Source: Hymenoscyphus infarciens (taxonomy: Eukaryota > Ascomycota > Leotiomycetes > Helotiales > Helotiaceae). Taken from it: DNA of 61,535 bases. The DNA lies in contig LLCB01000331.1 in assembly GCA_001414345.1 (NCBI GenBank), positions 1 through 61,535 of the forward strand, read 5' to 3'. Below the pieces are notes generated by a model, which made no database searches, was not told where the DNA came from, and saw only the letters and a program-made list of their open reading frames with translations. Below are positions 21,916-34,293 of the stretch, in pieces. A program made the translations under genes and the position numbers. Positions within the stretch are counted from its first letter, which is position 1; each line of letters begins with the position of its first letter.

Positions 21916-24667
21916 GGTAGATTTGGTTTGTGCGTGGTGGTGTATCTCTGAGTTGTATAGCTGGTATGAGTGGATTGTCGAGTTCTACCCTCAGTACATG
22001 TAGGTCAAGTCTCAATGCATGGTGAGGACACGGTGTTCTCTATGTGCCACAATGGCCAGTGCAAGATGAGTCAACAACCGAAGGCAACCAGATGAATCCC
22101 GAGGAGTGTCAAGGCCCAATCAAGGGTCGAGGAAGAGGTTTGGCGAGTGTGGAGAGTGGACTTGGGGAGGTTTGCTGGTTTGGGGAGCAAGATTTCTGAG
22201 GGAGGAACAGGTGGTCTTTATGTTCAGGACACGGTGTTTTAAATTTAGGCGTGAGCTGAGGTGACAGGGGTGACGGCAGGGGTGACGGCAGGGATGGGCG
22301 AGACTCGCACTAGCCGTTCTGGGCGATCTGACTGCGCAGGTCCACCGAGCTGTTCAAGGGTCGCAGTGGCAGTGGCAGCCAATGTTCCTAAATGTGCAAG
22401 CTACAGGCGTAGCAGGTGCAGGCTCTAGCAGTACAGTACTTTTCTTAGCATTTTCTTAGCATTTCCTTAGCCAGGGCCGGCTACTTCCAACGGCCCCTTG
22501 CTCCCAAAGCATCCCCTATTTTCCCACTCTTTCAGGCGCCCGCCGCGTCTCCTCCCTCTCGTGTGAACGGTGAACCTCCTTACGACATGCAGCACCAGCA
22601 TACTTCCTCGTATGGCCTCAACTTCCTTCCGTCAACACTGAACCCGGGCTGCCACCACCTCATCCGGCTACGCATCCGTCCTCTCCCTCGGCGCCACAAT
22701 AATTCCACCCACAGGCACAAAATAGATCTCGCACTTGCAAGTGCTTGGTTCACGAAATCGAGCACCTGGGACGAGGGGAGGGGTGCGACAATGGAAAGTG
22801 GGCATCTGATGGAACAACGGAATCCGATCGAAGCCCTACCGCAACCCAAATCCCGCCCATTCAGGAAGGCAAAGGCATCCAAGAATCGAGGCATCTCTTC
22901 CTCCCCCAAAGAAGCCGGGTTTCACACATCTCCGTTGCGCAATATTGCTGTCACACCAGTCATCCAAATAGATTGAAAGGGGGGTCTTTGGCTTTCTAGA
23001 GCCCACAATTGGAACCTCCTGCCGATCAGGGGTCCGACTGTCCGAGGGCCGGAAGATGGAGAATTTACCCAAGCTCCCGTCACGTCGTGCCTTCCCCGCC
23101 ACCATCTGCTGGTACTAGTGTAACCTGGAAGACAGGACAGGCAAGAACCTTCTTGATTCAATTTAATCCGATCAATTCTGAGGAGACTTCAACCAAATGT
23201 TTCCAACCTTTGTTTCTTGATTCGTCTCTTGCAGGAGGTACATTATTCAAGCGAATGTATCAAAAGTCTCAGGTTTCCAACAAACCCACATCTCACGACT
23301 CAGCCATAGCCATGCTGTGAGAGACGAGACAGTGGAAAGAACGTGCTGCAGGCCTCAGCCCTTCCAACATTCGCTCAAACTTTTCTTGGGCCTCTCACGT
23401 ACATTCCTCACATTAAAGCAATAAATCCTATATCTCGCCCCTCGACCAATCACCGAATTCGATCATCTTGTCGTAAGTTTCATCGTTTGGAGATCTTGGG
23501 CTCATTCTTGTTGGAAGATCTGGGGATACAGTCGTGGAGTTTGACTTCGCCATCCAACATCCAACAGCTAACAAATGGATCATCGTGATTTTCAACATCC
23601 TTCATGTAAGGCAGAATGATTATCCATTTTCAAATTATCTCATCCCTTTTCCCATGAGCAAAAGGAAAAAAAAACCCCCCCAAGCACCCCAAACCACCCA
23701 ATTTTACACGGAAGAAAAAGCCAGTTTCTAGATCAATATCCCTAGACAAATAATGTGTTGCCTTCTAAATTCCACACACAATCGAGTATCCACATGATTC
23801 CCTCTTTAGGCCTTTCCGGAGGTTGGTTCTTGGGTAATATATATTTCTTCCAGAGCTGTCAACCTCTCTCCGGCGGGCTTACCAACCCGAGAAGGTATTT
23901 TAGATTGATGGTTCAATTAATATATACACATGCATTTCCCCGCATTCTATCAGGTAAAGAACGAAATTTCTGCTTGAAGAGCCGCCTCGTGTCGTGTCGT
24001 CTTGTCTTGTGTCGCGTCGCCTCGTCTGCCTGGGGGTTTTCATTTCGTTGCCTTGTAGACCTAAATAGCCTGTAACCCGAGATGTTCGTAATTTGGAAAG
24101 GTTACCTAAAGTCATTCGTATAGCAAAAATACTTTCATCCCGTCAGCTCATGATCATAAGACCATACAAACTCTCTCCTCGATCTCTTTCGCGCAAAAAT
24201 TGAAAATGCCCTGACGATACGATATTCAGAATTATGGCCAGCCACCCACCAGCCAGGGCAGGTTTGCCAGACAGGGCAGGGCAGGGCAAAAATTGGGGAA
24301 ATTCGCCACGAGGAGCCCTTGACGGGGAGATTGCGCAATCCTTGCCCTGGATTGGAAGGTGGAAGGTGGAAGGTGGAAGGTGGAATCGAAATCGAACGAT
24401 GGAAGAAGGGAAGGTACTGGACGGATATGCAGGCAGGCAGGCACGCGGCAAGGGAAGGAAGGAAGGAGTCAAGGATCTCTGAGAGGTGGGTTTCATCTAT
24501 CTCATGTTAAAGATGGTGAAAGATTTATAGAAGTAAAACGTAGGACGTGAGTAAATGCAGATGGATCCTTCGAGGTGAGGTGAGGCGAGGCGAGGTGAGT
24601 GCTACACTATAGTAGATAGTATAGTAGATAGGGAATTGCGCGAATCGATTTTGGGGTTGAGATTTTG
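21916..24667. other. Long region upstream of hacA, with microsatellites
   Basis: It holds the hacA promoter and probably a long 5' leader; stress-response elements cannot be proven by eye. Frames of up to 137 codons around 22563-23105 lie on both strands, are unrecognised and are probably chance. Near 24350-24384 the unit GGAAGGT is repeated about four times, and near 24570-24600 a GAGGT/GAGGC run occurs. No RNA gene is seen. Confidence 0.5.
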
Positions 24668-24669
24668 TA

Positions 24670-26003
24670 AGAGTTAGGGCTACAGCTAGTGGGCCCCCTA
24701 AGCGAACCCTACCAAATTGATACTTATTACTTAAAAATCTATTATAAATCTAACTTTAAGTCTTTTACTTTAAAACTTATATATATTATTAATGAATAGT
24801 AGCTAATTCTTTTACTTTAATAATATCTTCTAACTTATAAGTTAATTACTTAGTATATCGTTTATAATTACGTAGATCTACTAAATCCTAGAGCCTTTAA
24901 ATCTCTCTAATTAATCCCTTCTTAGAAGTTAGTATAAAAGGTAACTTCTTTAACTCTTCTTTTATCTACTACTAGACCTTCTCTATTATATTTAAATTAG
25001 GTAAAGAAAGAGGCTAATTAAAGCTATAAATATTATATTTAAGCTTAGCTAAATAAACATATTCTTTATATACCTTTAAACTATCCTTTATAAAGATATA
25101 ATTAGTACTAAGCTTATTAAATAGTAGAAAGATAACTAGTTTAAGAACTTAATCCTTATATACTTAAGAATTTACTCTTTTATAGTCTTATTCTTTCTTT
25201 AAAAAGATAAGAGAGGACTTATAATCTTAACTAATTAAACTTTAAATTATAACTAATACCCTCTTTAAATAATATATTAACTAAATATAGTTTAGATATC
25301 TCTTTTTATCTATATACTATATTACTTAAACCCTCTTATTCTTTCTAAGCTTAAATATATACTTATTTAACTATATAACTTTCTTTTAGTTTCTCTTTTA
25401 CTTATAAGTAGCTGTTTAATCTAATATCTTTTACTAGTAGTATAATAATATAAAAGTAAGATGTTTCTTTACTTATATTTAGCTAATAAAGAGTTAAGAA
25501 TATATAATATATTATTAGTAGCTAGTATAGTAAAGTTCTTAATAGATAGTATAAGGAGAAGTAAGTAAGTTAAAAACGTTTTTAACTTATAAAAAAGATA
25601 TCTAATAAGTAGTATAATTTTAAGATATAAACTAAAGAATTTAGTAGATATGTTATTTAAATAGTAATCTCTTTTAATATTACTTCTCTTTATAGGTTAT
25701 TTAACTTAAATTAGCTTTATAGATCTATTATATAGTAGATTTAGGTACTTCTAATTCTTTAAAGATAGTACTCTAGGATTTTCTATCTACTTAGGCTTAG
25801 TATACTCTAATATGCTTTAGTATAAGCTAATTCTAGCTAGGCTTATATATATAAGAGAGAGAGAGTATTTAGTCTACTATCTTTAATTTAAAGAGTTTTA
25901 GTTAAAAGGTTAAATTATAGTAGGTTTTTAAAAAGGGAGTATTAGAAATTAAAGTAGGGGGTTATCTCGCTTAGGGGGGCCTACTAGCTGTGGCCCCAAC
26001 TCT
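24670..26003. mobile_element. TA-flanked inverted-repeat DNA transposon, RIP-degraded
   Basis: The left terminus AGAGTTAGGGCTACAGCTAG and the reverse complement of the right terminus, AGAGTTGGGGCCACAGCTAG, continue alike through GGCCCCC and TAAGCGA, giving inverted repeats of about 36 bp. TA dinucleotides flank both ends (24668-24669 and 26004-26005). The 1.33-kb interior is extremely AT-rich with stops in all frames. This fits a Tc1/mariner (Fot/pogo-like) element inactivated by RIP. The size is below a typical full fungal copy, so it is perhaps internally deleted. Confidence 0.75.
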
Positions 26004-26005
26004 TA

Positions 26006-26589
26006 CCTAGGGCCTATAATGATGATGTGAGGGGATGTGGTGAGGAAGGCACGATACGATAGGCAATTGAGGTTTGGGTTTGGGTTTTCGGATTTTGGGC
26101 GATGAGGTGATAAGGTGATGAGAGGATGGGTTTTTGGGCCGTTCGTTCCTTTCCATCCCTTTTTGAAATATATCCGGGAGCTCCCGTCTTGCTATTGCGT
26201 TTACGAGATGGAAGGAAGGTACGACCGAAGACCGACCTATGTCGGGTATCCTCTTACCTTAATCTCATTTCTATCCCCTCCTTACTATCTCACTCTCATA
26301 ATCATACCTTCTATCTTATCTCACAACCCATCCATCTCCTTATCTCTCATGCACTTACCCCCCATTAATGACATTCATTTAAATATTTAAACAAGTAAAA
26401 AATGTTTGCCATGTGCATACCACGCCCCAATCCTTCGTTCGTACGCAAGTAAGACGTTTTTCTTTGTGGCACGGCGAGGTTGGCGAGGTTGGCGAGGTGT
26501 TATGTTACTTGTAGAGGCGGGCCCTGACGTGAGTGTGGGTTGAGATTATTTTAGAAATTGTGGGGTGGTGAGAAATAGGTAGTTGGGTT
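26006..26589. other. Intergenic region between two mobile elements
   Basis: Two overlapping frames near 26115-26390 are low-complexity and unrecognised. Short direct repeats such as GGCGAGGTT occur near 26475-26500. Nothing else is seen. Confidence 0.35.
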
Positions 26590-26594
26590 GGGTC

Positions 26595-26796
26595 ACCAGG
26601 GGGTGCAGGAATTCGTGACTGTATTCTCGAAGTACTTATACTTCTATAATTGTTCCAACTTCTTTAGAATAATAAATATATTAAAATCTTAATTATTTAA
26701 GCCTTTTAGAATAATAGAATCGATTTAGCGAGTTTTAGAAAAATAGTGGAGAGTTAGTCAACTATTCGCCAGTCACGAATTCCTGCACCCCCTGGT
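26595..26796. mobile_element. Small MITE with perfect 27-28-bp inverted repeats
   Basis: The termini ACCAGGGGGTGCAGGAATTC (continuing GTGACTG) are perfect inverted copies at 26595-26621 and 26770-26796. GGGTC lies on both sides (26590-26594 and 26797-26801), a candidate 5-bp target duplication. The interior is AT-rich, about 150 bp, and non-coding. The core CAGGGGGTGCAG is shared with the element at 37732-38170. Confidence 0.8.
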
Positions 26797-26801
26797 GGGT
26801 C

Positions 26802-28790
26802 AAGGATGGAGGGGGGTATGAAGATGGAAGTGTATAAGATGGTCGAGATGTTGATTTTTTGATGCTGAAGGTTGGGTTTCGTTGGTGTTGGTGTTGGTGC
26901 TGTGGCTTGGTGAGGAAGGAGCCATTATCGGGTTGCTCTTGAGGTCGTTGGGATATTGTGGGGAGTCTAAGAGAAACGCCAATACTAATGCCAGCACTAA
27001 GAAGATGGACTACGAACTGGTGAACTTTTACGCGCGCGGCACTTGTTCTATTTTGCGGTTCTTAGTGAGAAGGCAGACTTGAACGAGTGCTTCTTGATCT
27101 CGATTTGCATGTTGAGCCCATTTAGTTGGAGGATTCAAACCAACACCGGCGTAGTCACCAACATGGCTTCAGATCAATTGATTTTCTTCTTATATTTTAT
27201 TATTGTTGCAATTATCATGTTGTCGTTCGAAGAGGTTGTTTCTTCAATCGGTTGGAGATAAAACTAGGTCACCAGCGTAATTTCTTTCCCTGGGTCCAGA
27301 GCTACAAGCAATAGCTAGATGTGGAAATATTCTAAGCTTTAGTTTCTTTTTGGAGAGAACGAGCCAAGCGTAGCGGTTTTTAGATACCAGTGCCAATCTA
27401 GTCACTGGTCTCCTTGAAAAATCGTTGGGAGTTTACTTGCGTAGAGGAGTTATTCTCTCGGTACTTGAAAGAACCATCCTTTCTGGGTCAGAAGCCAGTA
27501 TTCCGTAGGCCTTTCTAGCATAACTTTCCCCTGCCAACTTGGGAAGAGAAAACTCTGCTCAGTGGGTACTAGAATCCAACTCCAACAACGACGCAGCAGG
27601 AGAGTGATGCTGGCACCAACGCAGCTACGGAAAATGTTGACATTTCATGCGCCAACTGTTGGGCTTCCGGAATAAATAGAATCCCAGTAATTTATAAATC
27701 CAAAACCAACACCAACACCAATTTGACTGCAGAACTTGGTACTTTGCTGCGGTTATTTGTTCTATTTTGATAGCATTGAATTAGAAGGTTGACCTTTGGG
27801 CCCGAAGGATTGAATCGATCGTCATTTGGGTGACGACTACATTTGGGTGACGACTACTTTTCTAGGCGCAACTTGGGAGTTGACCTTTTGGCATTTTATA
27901 TGTTCATGCTTGATGGCATTGTTGACCTTCAGGTCCGAGGGAAGTAATCCTTCGTCACTGGACGATAGATGACTACAGTAGAACCAACCTGACATCAACG
28001 GTACTTCTATTTTGATGTTCCGCTTCAAGGTGGGTTTAGGTGGATAACACCAGGTCTCAAGCTAGAAGAATCCAGTAGAAAGTGGAGGGACGGACAACTA
28101 GCTGTTACGCTAGACATACGGAGAAATATTAGACGTGGATTCTTCTTTCTTGACTTAGTATGTCGCTCTAGGTTAGTGGGTTTTAAATTTTAACAGCACT
28201 AGCCTTTCATAGAGTCTCCTAGAACTTTGATCTGCCGAAATCTAGTAAAATTATTTGGTAGATAGGGTAATACTTATACCCTAAAGAGCTTATGCAAGTA
28301 CTATTCGACACAACAAACTAGAAGCCTCCCCCCCCAAAAATACCTAATGGCTAATCTACTTTCGCATCGATTCGCATTCGGGAATTAAACTAGTCCGATT
28401 TCCAAAAGTATAATCCCAAAGTCGCTAAACTATCTTTCTCGGACGCTAATCGGAACCTAAAGATGAGTTTGCTTTCTTAGCTCGTTTTCTAGAAATTTCC
28501 ATTTGAGATATCAGATGTTTCGGGAAGCTTGTTTTGTTTCTTGGCTTTGATGCGATGAATAATGTTTCGATCGCGGAGTTACATTTTTACTTTTTATAAT
28601 TCGAGGTGGCGGGTCTCGCGAATGGGACTTGAGGGTTTGCTCGTGAAGTAAATCGAGAGACTCTAGTTGTGAAATATAAGAGGTGTGGATGATAATAGTA
28701 CTTTTGTAAAATTGCTTCCAATCTAATAGAGAGTTGGAAAAGTGAGTCAATCGACCTTTTCGTTTTGGTGCTCTTCTTTTAACAGCGTTT
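26802..28790. other. Intergenic region, no supported gene
   Basis: This 2-kb stretch of ordinary composition has only short frames. A 17-bp direct repeat ATTTGGGTGACGACTAC occurs twice in tandem near 27824-27857, and GGTGTT/ACCAAC runs occur near 26884-26900 and 27703-27720. Nothing suggests an RNA gene. Confidence 0.4.
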
Positions 28791-29541
28791 AAAGTTATAA
28801 GAGGTGGTTATTCCTCTATCTATATAAAATTTCTAAGTTAAGACAACAATCACTGCTGAATTTCAACTCGTTCTTATAAAGTTGATTAACTTAAATAAGA
28901 TATATAATTACTATGCTTATACGTTTTTAATATTACGTAAACTAGAGTAAACTAAATAGTAAAATTAGGAATTAGTTTAATAGTAAAGTAACTTTTACTT
29001 AATAATAGTTATTATTAATAAATTAAAAATATATATATGTTTTATACTATAACTCTTTAGAACTAAAAACTATAAGGCTTTTATACTAAAGTAATTCAAA
29101 TACTTTATAATAAATACTAAAATTTAGACTAGTCTATTAATAAGAGATTAAATCTCAAAGAATCTATAATAGGCTTTAAATAAGAAGATCGATTATTTAG
29201 GCCGTAGGTTATATAGAGTCTCTAATTAGTCTAACTATACTTAGGATTAGGTTAGCTATAGTAAGTATCGCTTAAATACTTATATTAAGTATATAGCTAT
29301 AATATAGAGAGTATATTATAACTTCTTAACTTAATACTCTTTTATATTTAACTAATTGATATAGTATATTACTTTAAGCTATTAATTACACTAGTATATC
29401 TTCTTTTAAATTTAAAAAGCGTTATAGTTTATAGTAGTTAGAATAAAAGTAAGTCGTCGTATACTTTATAATAAATATATGTCTAACTTTTGAGACGTAC
29501 GACTTATTAGCTGTATTTTTATATTAGCAAACGTACTATTT
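28791..29541. other. AT-rich relic flanking the LTR retrotransposon
   Basis: This TpA-rich sequence without open frames ends at the TATTT target duplication (29537-29541). A segment around 29178-29217 (containing TTTAGGCCGTAGGTTATA) is inverted at about 34320-34365, just outside the other LTR. The LTR element therefore seems to sit inside an older repeat or between two inverted copies. Confidence 0.5.
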
Positions 29542-30006
29542 TATAATAGCACGAAATACACACAACTATAGTAGAGGCATATAAGAGTACGTATAGTAGA
29601 ATAACATATATAGATACTAGGTACTAATATAGAAGAAAACAATAACTATCTCTCTACTATATTAAACATAAACGTCTATATATAAGAAGGTTAGAAGCTT
29701 CTAAGTTCTGATAATAATAATAACCGAGCCCTATCTAATATAGCTAATACTAAACAATAAGAGCTAAAAAGCTAAATATATAATATCTAGACCTTAATCC
29801 CTTCTATATATAAATATTAGACATTAATACCTTTAGTACTTCGCTCGTATAAGTATCGGTTATTTATAATCTTAGCTAAAGGGGTATTAGGGGTATTAGC
29901 ACTGCTTAGAGGTATTAGTAGTTTTGCGAATACTAATAATTCTAGATAGTGCTATTATATAATAATCTAGCTATTATATAATAATCTAGAATAGTATACT
30001 ATTATA
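29542..30006. repeat. Left LTR of the retrotransposon
   Basis: A 465-bp direct repeat aligns over its whole length with 33826-34288. It is related to the LTRs near 41297, 44185, 47737, 48049 and, inverted, 60661. Confidence 0.85.
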
Positions 30007-31499
30007 TCCTCTCTCTTTTAAAAAGACTTATTCTAAGTCTTTAGTTAGTAATTAGTATAGTATTAGGTCGATTAGAGTATTATTTATCTTTTTATTATAA
30101 AGAATATAACTTTGTCTTACTATTATAGTATTTAGTAGTTAGGGTAGGGTCGGTAGCTAGTAGTATTATTATTTAAGAGCTAATCGCTCTTTATTTACTA
30201 CTATATATTATATAATAATAGGATATAAACAGAAGAGAAGCTAATAATTAGCTAGTAAGTAGAAAGTAGTATACTACTATAGAGTTATTATGTTCTTACT
30301 ATTATTATATATTATAATAGTAATTATTAAGCGATAAATAATAATTATAAAATAATAGCTATTGTTATAAGTAGTATATTAGTAGGCGACTTTTCTTTAA
30401 TTTTAACTTTTCTTCTTCTTTTCTTTTTATTTAAATAATATAAATAGTAAGAATACCTTTTAATTAGGTATATTCTTATATTCTAACTTATCTCCTAGAA
30501 TATATATATATATTATATATATATATATAAAAGTAAGTTCTTCTCTTCTTAATTAGACCTAATTTAGAGCTAATCTAATATAGTAAAATGCCTCTTCTAT
30601 ATCCTCCTAGTATGTTTCTAGTTACCTACTAAGTCTACTATATTCGGTACCTTTAAGTAAAATCTTAGAATAGAGATTACGTATACGCTTTTAAGAAGCT
30701 AAAGTCGAAGAAGTATAGGTACTACGTTAAGTAGAATACTATATATATCTTAGTAAGTTTAATCTTAAATATATACTAAATCTGTTTTAACTTAGGTAGT
30801 TGCTATAGTTTATTAAGAAGGAGTTTAGTAAGCTTATAAGTAAGAAGGAGAAGAGGGAGGTTAAGAAGGCTACTAAGGCCTTAGATAAGGTGTTAGTTAT
30901 TACTAGTGTAGAAGTACTAAAGAATAGCTTAGAAGTATAGTTTACTCTTCTAGAAGAGACTCGGGCGCTTTACGCTAAGGTTGTTATAAGTACCCCTTAC
31001 TTATAAGAGAGGTTTTAATTACTAATATTTAATAGTCCTTATACTATACTATAAAAGGTAGGACCTCTATCTAAACCTAGGTTTAGGTTCTCTTTAAAGC
31101 CTATCTAAAGAGTTTATAGGCGTCTTTCTCAAAGCCGGTTATAGGAGGCTATTAAGGTAAGAAGCGTGCTTATAAGGAGGAGATAGAGGAAGAGCCGATT
31201 TAGGCTCCTTATGCTTAAGAGGGTAGGGAGAAGGATAATAAGTTAGAGGAAGGAGAAGCTACGGCCTAGGAAGGGTTAGTAGGCCCTGTTTTAGTAGTAA
31301 CTCGGTCTTAGTTCTTTACTTTATTAATTTCGAATATTCCTACTAGTTAGTGTTTTATCTTAGGTTTTTATTATAAGTTCCTTATTAAGGGTGACTAGAA
31401 TTAGAGGGTATTAATATTATAAATTAACTCTTTTATCTAATTCTTATCTGATTCCTATGTGTTAAGCTATTTAGAGAGGTGTTGGTTTATTAGACGATG

Positions 31500-33480
31500 T
31501 AGTGAACTCTGAAAATTGTCTATAGAATACTAAGCGGGATCTGAATTATAACCGACTTCGTAGATGCTTGTAATTTTGACTTTGTGTCTAATCCTTTAAT
31601 ATCAAAGTATAAGTATTCGCGTTCGCTAAAAGAGTGTAGTCTGATCCTGTTCGGTAGGTTGGAAAAAGTTTAAAGTTTAAAAAGTTTAAAAAGTTTAAAG
31701 TAGAGATAGAGGCGAATTTAGAATAGAGTTGGAAGCGAACATCGAGAGGTAACGTTGTTGGTAACAGTGATAACTTAATTAAGAGCTTACTTCGAGAGCG
31801 TACCGATTCGCATCCGATTCGAATTGCTAAAAGAGTGTGGGTCTGAAAAAGTTTAGAATAAAGTTAGAAGCGAATTCAGATTAGAGTCAGAGGTGAATAT
31901 CGAGAGGTAAAGTTGTAGGTGACTAGTAATGTCTTAGCTAAGAGTTTACTTCGAGAGTGTACCGATTCACATCCGATTCGAATTCGAATAAAACATCTAG
32001 CCTACTAGATATAAAAGAAAGTAAGTTCATCTAAACTCAGGTCGGCGGGGACTTAGAGTGAAGTCAGAAACGAAAAGTCGATAATGTCGTAGATAGTAAT
32101 AACTTATCTAAGAGGTTACTATCCTTTCAAGAGCGTACTAATTCGTATCTAAGTTAAATTTAGATGAAAAAAGAACTTCTAGCTCTATTAGAAGTAAAAG
32201 AAAGTAAGAAGGTAACAACTGTAAGACTCTGTACTAGAGTCGGTGGCGTTTCGGCTGGTTAAATGAACTTGATGCCGAAGTTATTAAAGTTGAAATTGTT
32301 ATTCGACGTTTAGAATAATAAAAGGTGTAGTTTCGGCTAGTTAAAAGCGAAGTTGTAGTCGAATTGTCGAAGTTAAAATTGTTATCTAAGTATCTAGGGA
32401 TAATAAAGGGACAGTTATAGATACGATAGCATCTAAGTTCAGATGTCTAGTTGTATGAAACTGTATTACTTAGGCTTATAGGCCGCCTTGTTCTCTTTAG
32501 TAATTTAGGTCTAAATCAGAGTACTTAAAGACTTATTCGAAATCGTCTTCCGATTCCGATTCTACTTCAGAAGTAATAGAGAAAAAGTTTAAAGTAAAAT
32601 TATAAAAGTTCAAAGTAGAGTTAGATAGTACTCGGTTAAGAAACAGCGATAATTCAACTAAGAGCTCGCTTCTAAGTTTCGTCCTAACGGAAAGCGTATT
32701 TTAACCGATTTATATCTGATTTAAGGTTTAAGAAGTAGTGGGAAGTTTATTAGAGGTAGGGGCCTATAAGCGAAAAAGGTCTAAACGTAGGCTTTAAAAA
32801 GTAAAGAAGGGTTTAAACAAAGGTTTAAAAGAAGGTTAGATCGATAAGGGTTTAGAGGCGGAGTGTTTATTAACTTTATAGTTCGCTTATAAGTATATCT
32901 ATCTCGTCTAACTAATCGTTTTATCCTTTATTTTTATACTACTATCTCGTCTATATATCGTCTATATCTGAGAAGTCTCGCTTATTATTTCGTTAAGATC
33001 TTCTAGGTCTTAGTATACGGTTATAGATCTAAGAGGGTTTAGAGGGTCTTTTAAAAAGGGAGGTGGCCTTAGAAGAGAGTTATTAGAAGGTATTAGAGGC
33101 AGCTGCTCGTAGCCAAAAGGGGTATAAATTTAGGCTTAGAAGTAGGAGAGAGTTTAATCGAGGGTTCAAAAGAGGATCAGATTAGAGAGGGTTAGGAGGC
33201 GAAGTGTTTTATTAACTTTAAATTATAAGCTTACTTATCTGTCTTTCTAGCTTAGCTAGCCGATTCCTTATTTCTTAATTCTCTACTTCTAAAGCTTATA
33301 TAACTAACCGTATCTAGTCTATATTTAAGAAGTCTTACTAGTCTCTTCAACTATTATTTTATTAGAATCTTCTAGATCTTAGTATACAGGTGCTATTTAG
33401 GTAGTTTTTAGAAAGAGGGATAGCCTTAGAAGGGCGTTTAACGCCTCGTAGTAGAACTAGGTTCGACATTTTAAAGATAC
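31500..33480. repeat. Degenerate tandem repeats inside the LTR element
   Basis: Units of roughly 120-140 bp recur at about 31720, 31855, 32045 and 32600. They share words such as AGAGCGTACCGATTCGCATC, ATCGAGAGGTAA and AACTAAGAGC in diverged form. A second, longer duplication of about 350 bp follows: around 32760-33060 and 33115-33420 both run from a GGGG-TATAA-type start through GGAGTGTTTATTAACTTTA-like sequence to GATCTTCTAGGTCTTAGTATAC-like sequence. Base composition here is less AT-biased than the rest of the element. Confidence 0.55.
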
Positions 33481-33825
33481 CGATTTAGAGAGGAAGAGGG
33501 GGTAAGATTAGATTTAGAAGCCTTCTAGATAACTATTATAAGTCGACTTATTTACTAAATCTAGGGTTATTAGAACTCTTAGGAAATACTTAGCGTATTC
33601 TAATCCCTTAACGTATACTAAAACACGATTTATACCAGCTATCTATATAGATAATAAACCCTATTATTACTAGCTGTCTAGGTAGTCTCTAATTACCTAG
33701 CTATTTAAGAATGCTATTATAATATTTTAAATTAAGAGTAAATCAACTTCTAAATAAAGAGTAGTAATAAGCTCAAAGGAGATATTATTAAGACTATTAC
33801 TAGTAAAGAAGAGTTATTATTTTTA

Positions 33826-34288
33826 TATAATAGTATAAAATATATATAACTATAGTAGAGGTATATAGAAGTGTATATAGTAGAATAACGTATATAGATA
33901 CTAGGTACTAATAGAAGAAAATAATAACTATCTCTCTACTATACTAAACATGAACGTCTATATATAAGAAGGTTAGAAGCTTCTAAGTTCTGATAATAAT
34001 AATAACCGAGCTCTGTCTAATATAGCTAATACTAAATAATAAGAGCTAAAAAGCTAAATATATAATATCTAGACCTTAATCCCTTCTATATATAAATGTT
34101 AGATATTAATACCTTTGATACTTCGCTTATATAAGTATTGGTTATTCGTAATCTCGGCTAAAGAGGTATTAGGGGTATTAGTACTGCTTAGGGGTATCGG
34201 CAGTTTTGCGAATGCCGACAATTCCGGATGGTGCTGTTATATGATAATCCAGCTGTTACATGATAATCTAGGATGGCATGCTATCACA
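33826..34288. repeat. Right LTR of the retrotransposon
   Basis: This 463-bp copy ends GGCATGCTATCACA and keeps more CG-containing words than the left LTR, so it appears less mutated. Confidence 0.85.
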
Positions 34289-34293
34289 TATTT

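Larger units (their letters stand above)
29542..34288. mobile_element. Complete RIP-degraded LTR retrotransposon
   Basis: Two direct long terminal repeats (29542-30006 and 33826-34288) bound a 3.8-kb interior, and perfect 5-bp duplications TATTT lie at 29537-29541 and 34289-34293. LTRs start TATAATAG (TG presumably changed to TA by RIP); the right LTR ends in CA. The LTRs differ mainly by C/T and G/A transitions. Ahead of the right LTR an AAAGGAGATATTATTA stretch may be the polypurine tract. Gag and pol are unreadable because stops fill every frame, so Copia versus Gypsy cannot be decided. The interior contains degenerate tandem repeats (31500-33480). The orientation is probably left to right, inferred from the tract. 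Confidence 0.85.

Noticed and set aside
22563..23105. Frames of up to 137 codons upstream of hacA
   Set aside because: They overlap on opposite strands and show low-complexity Pro/Arg/Ser content; likely chance in the promoter or leader.
29542..34288. Assignment of the LTR element to Copia
   Set aside because: Enzyme domains cannot be read through the RIP damage and the primer-binding site is not clear, so only 'LTR retrotransposon' is claimed.
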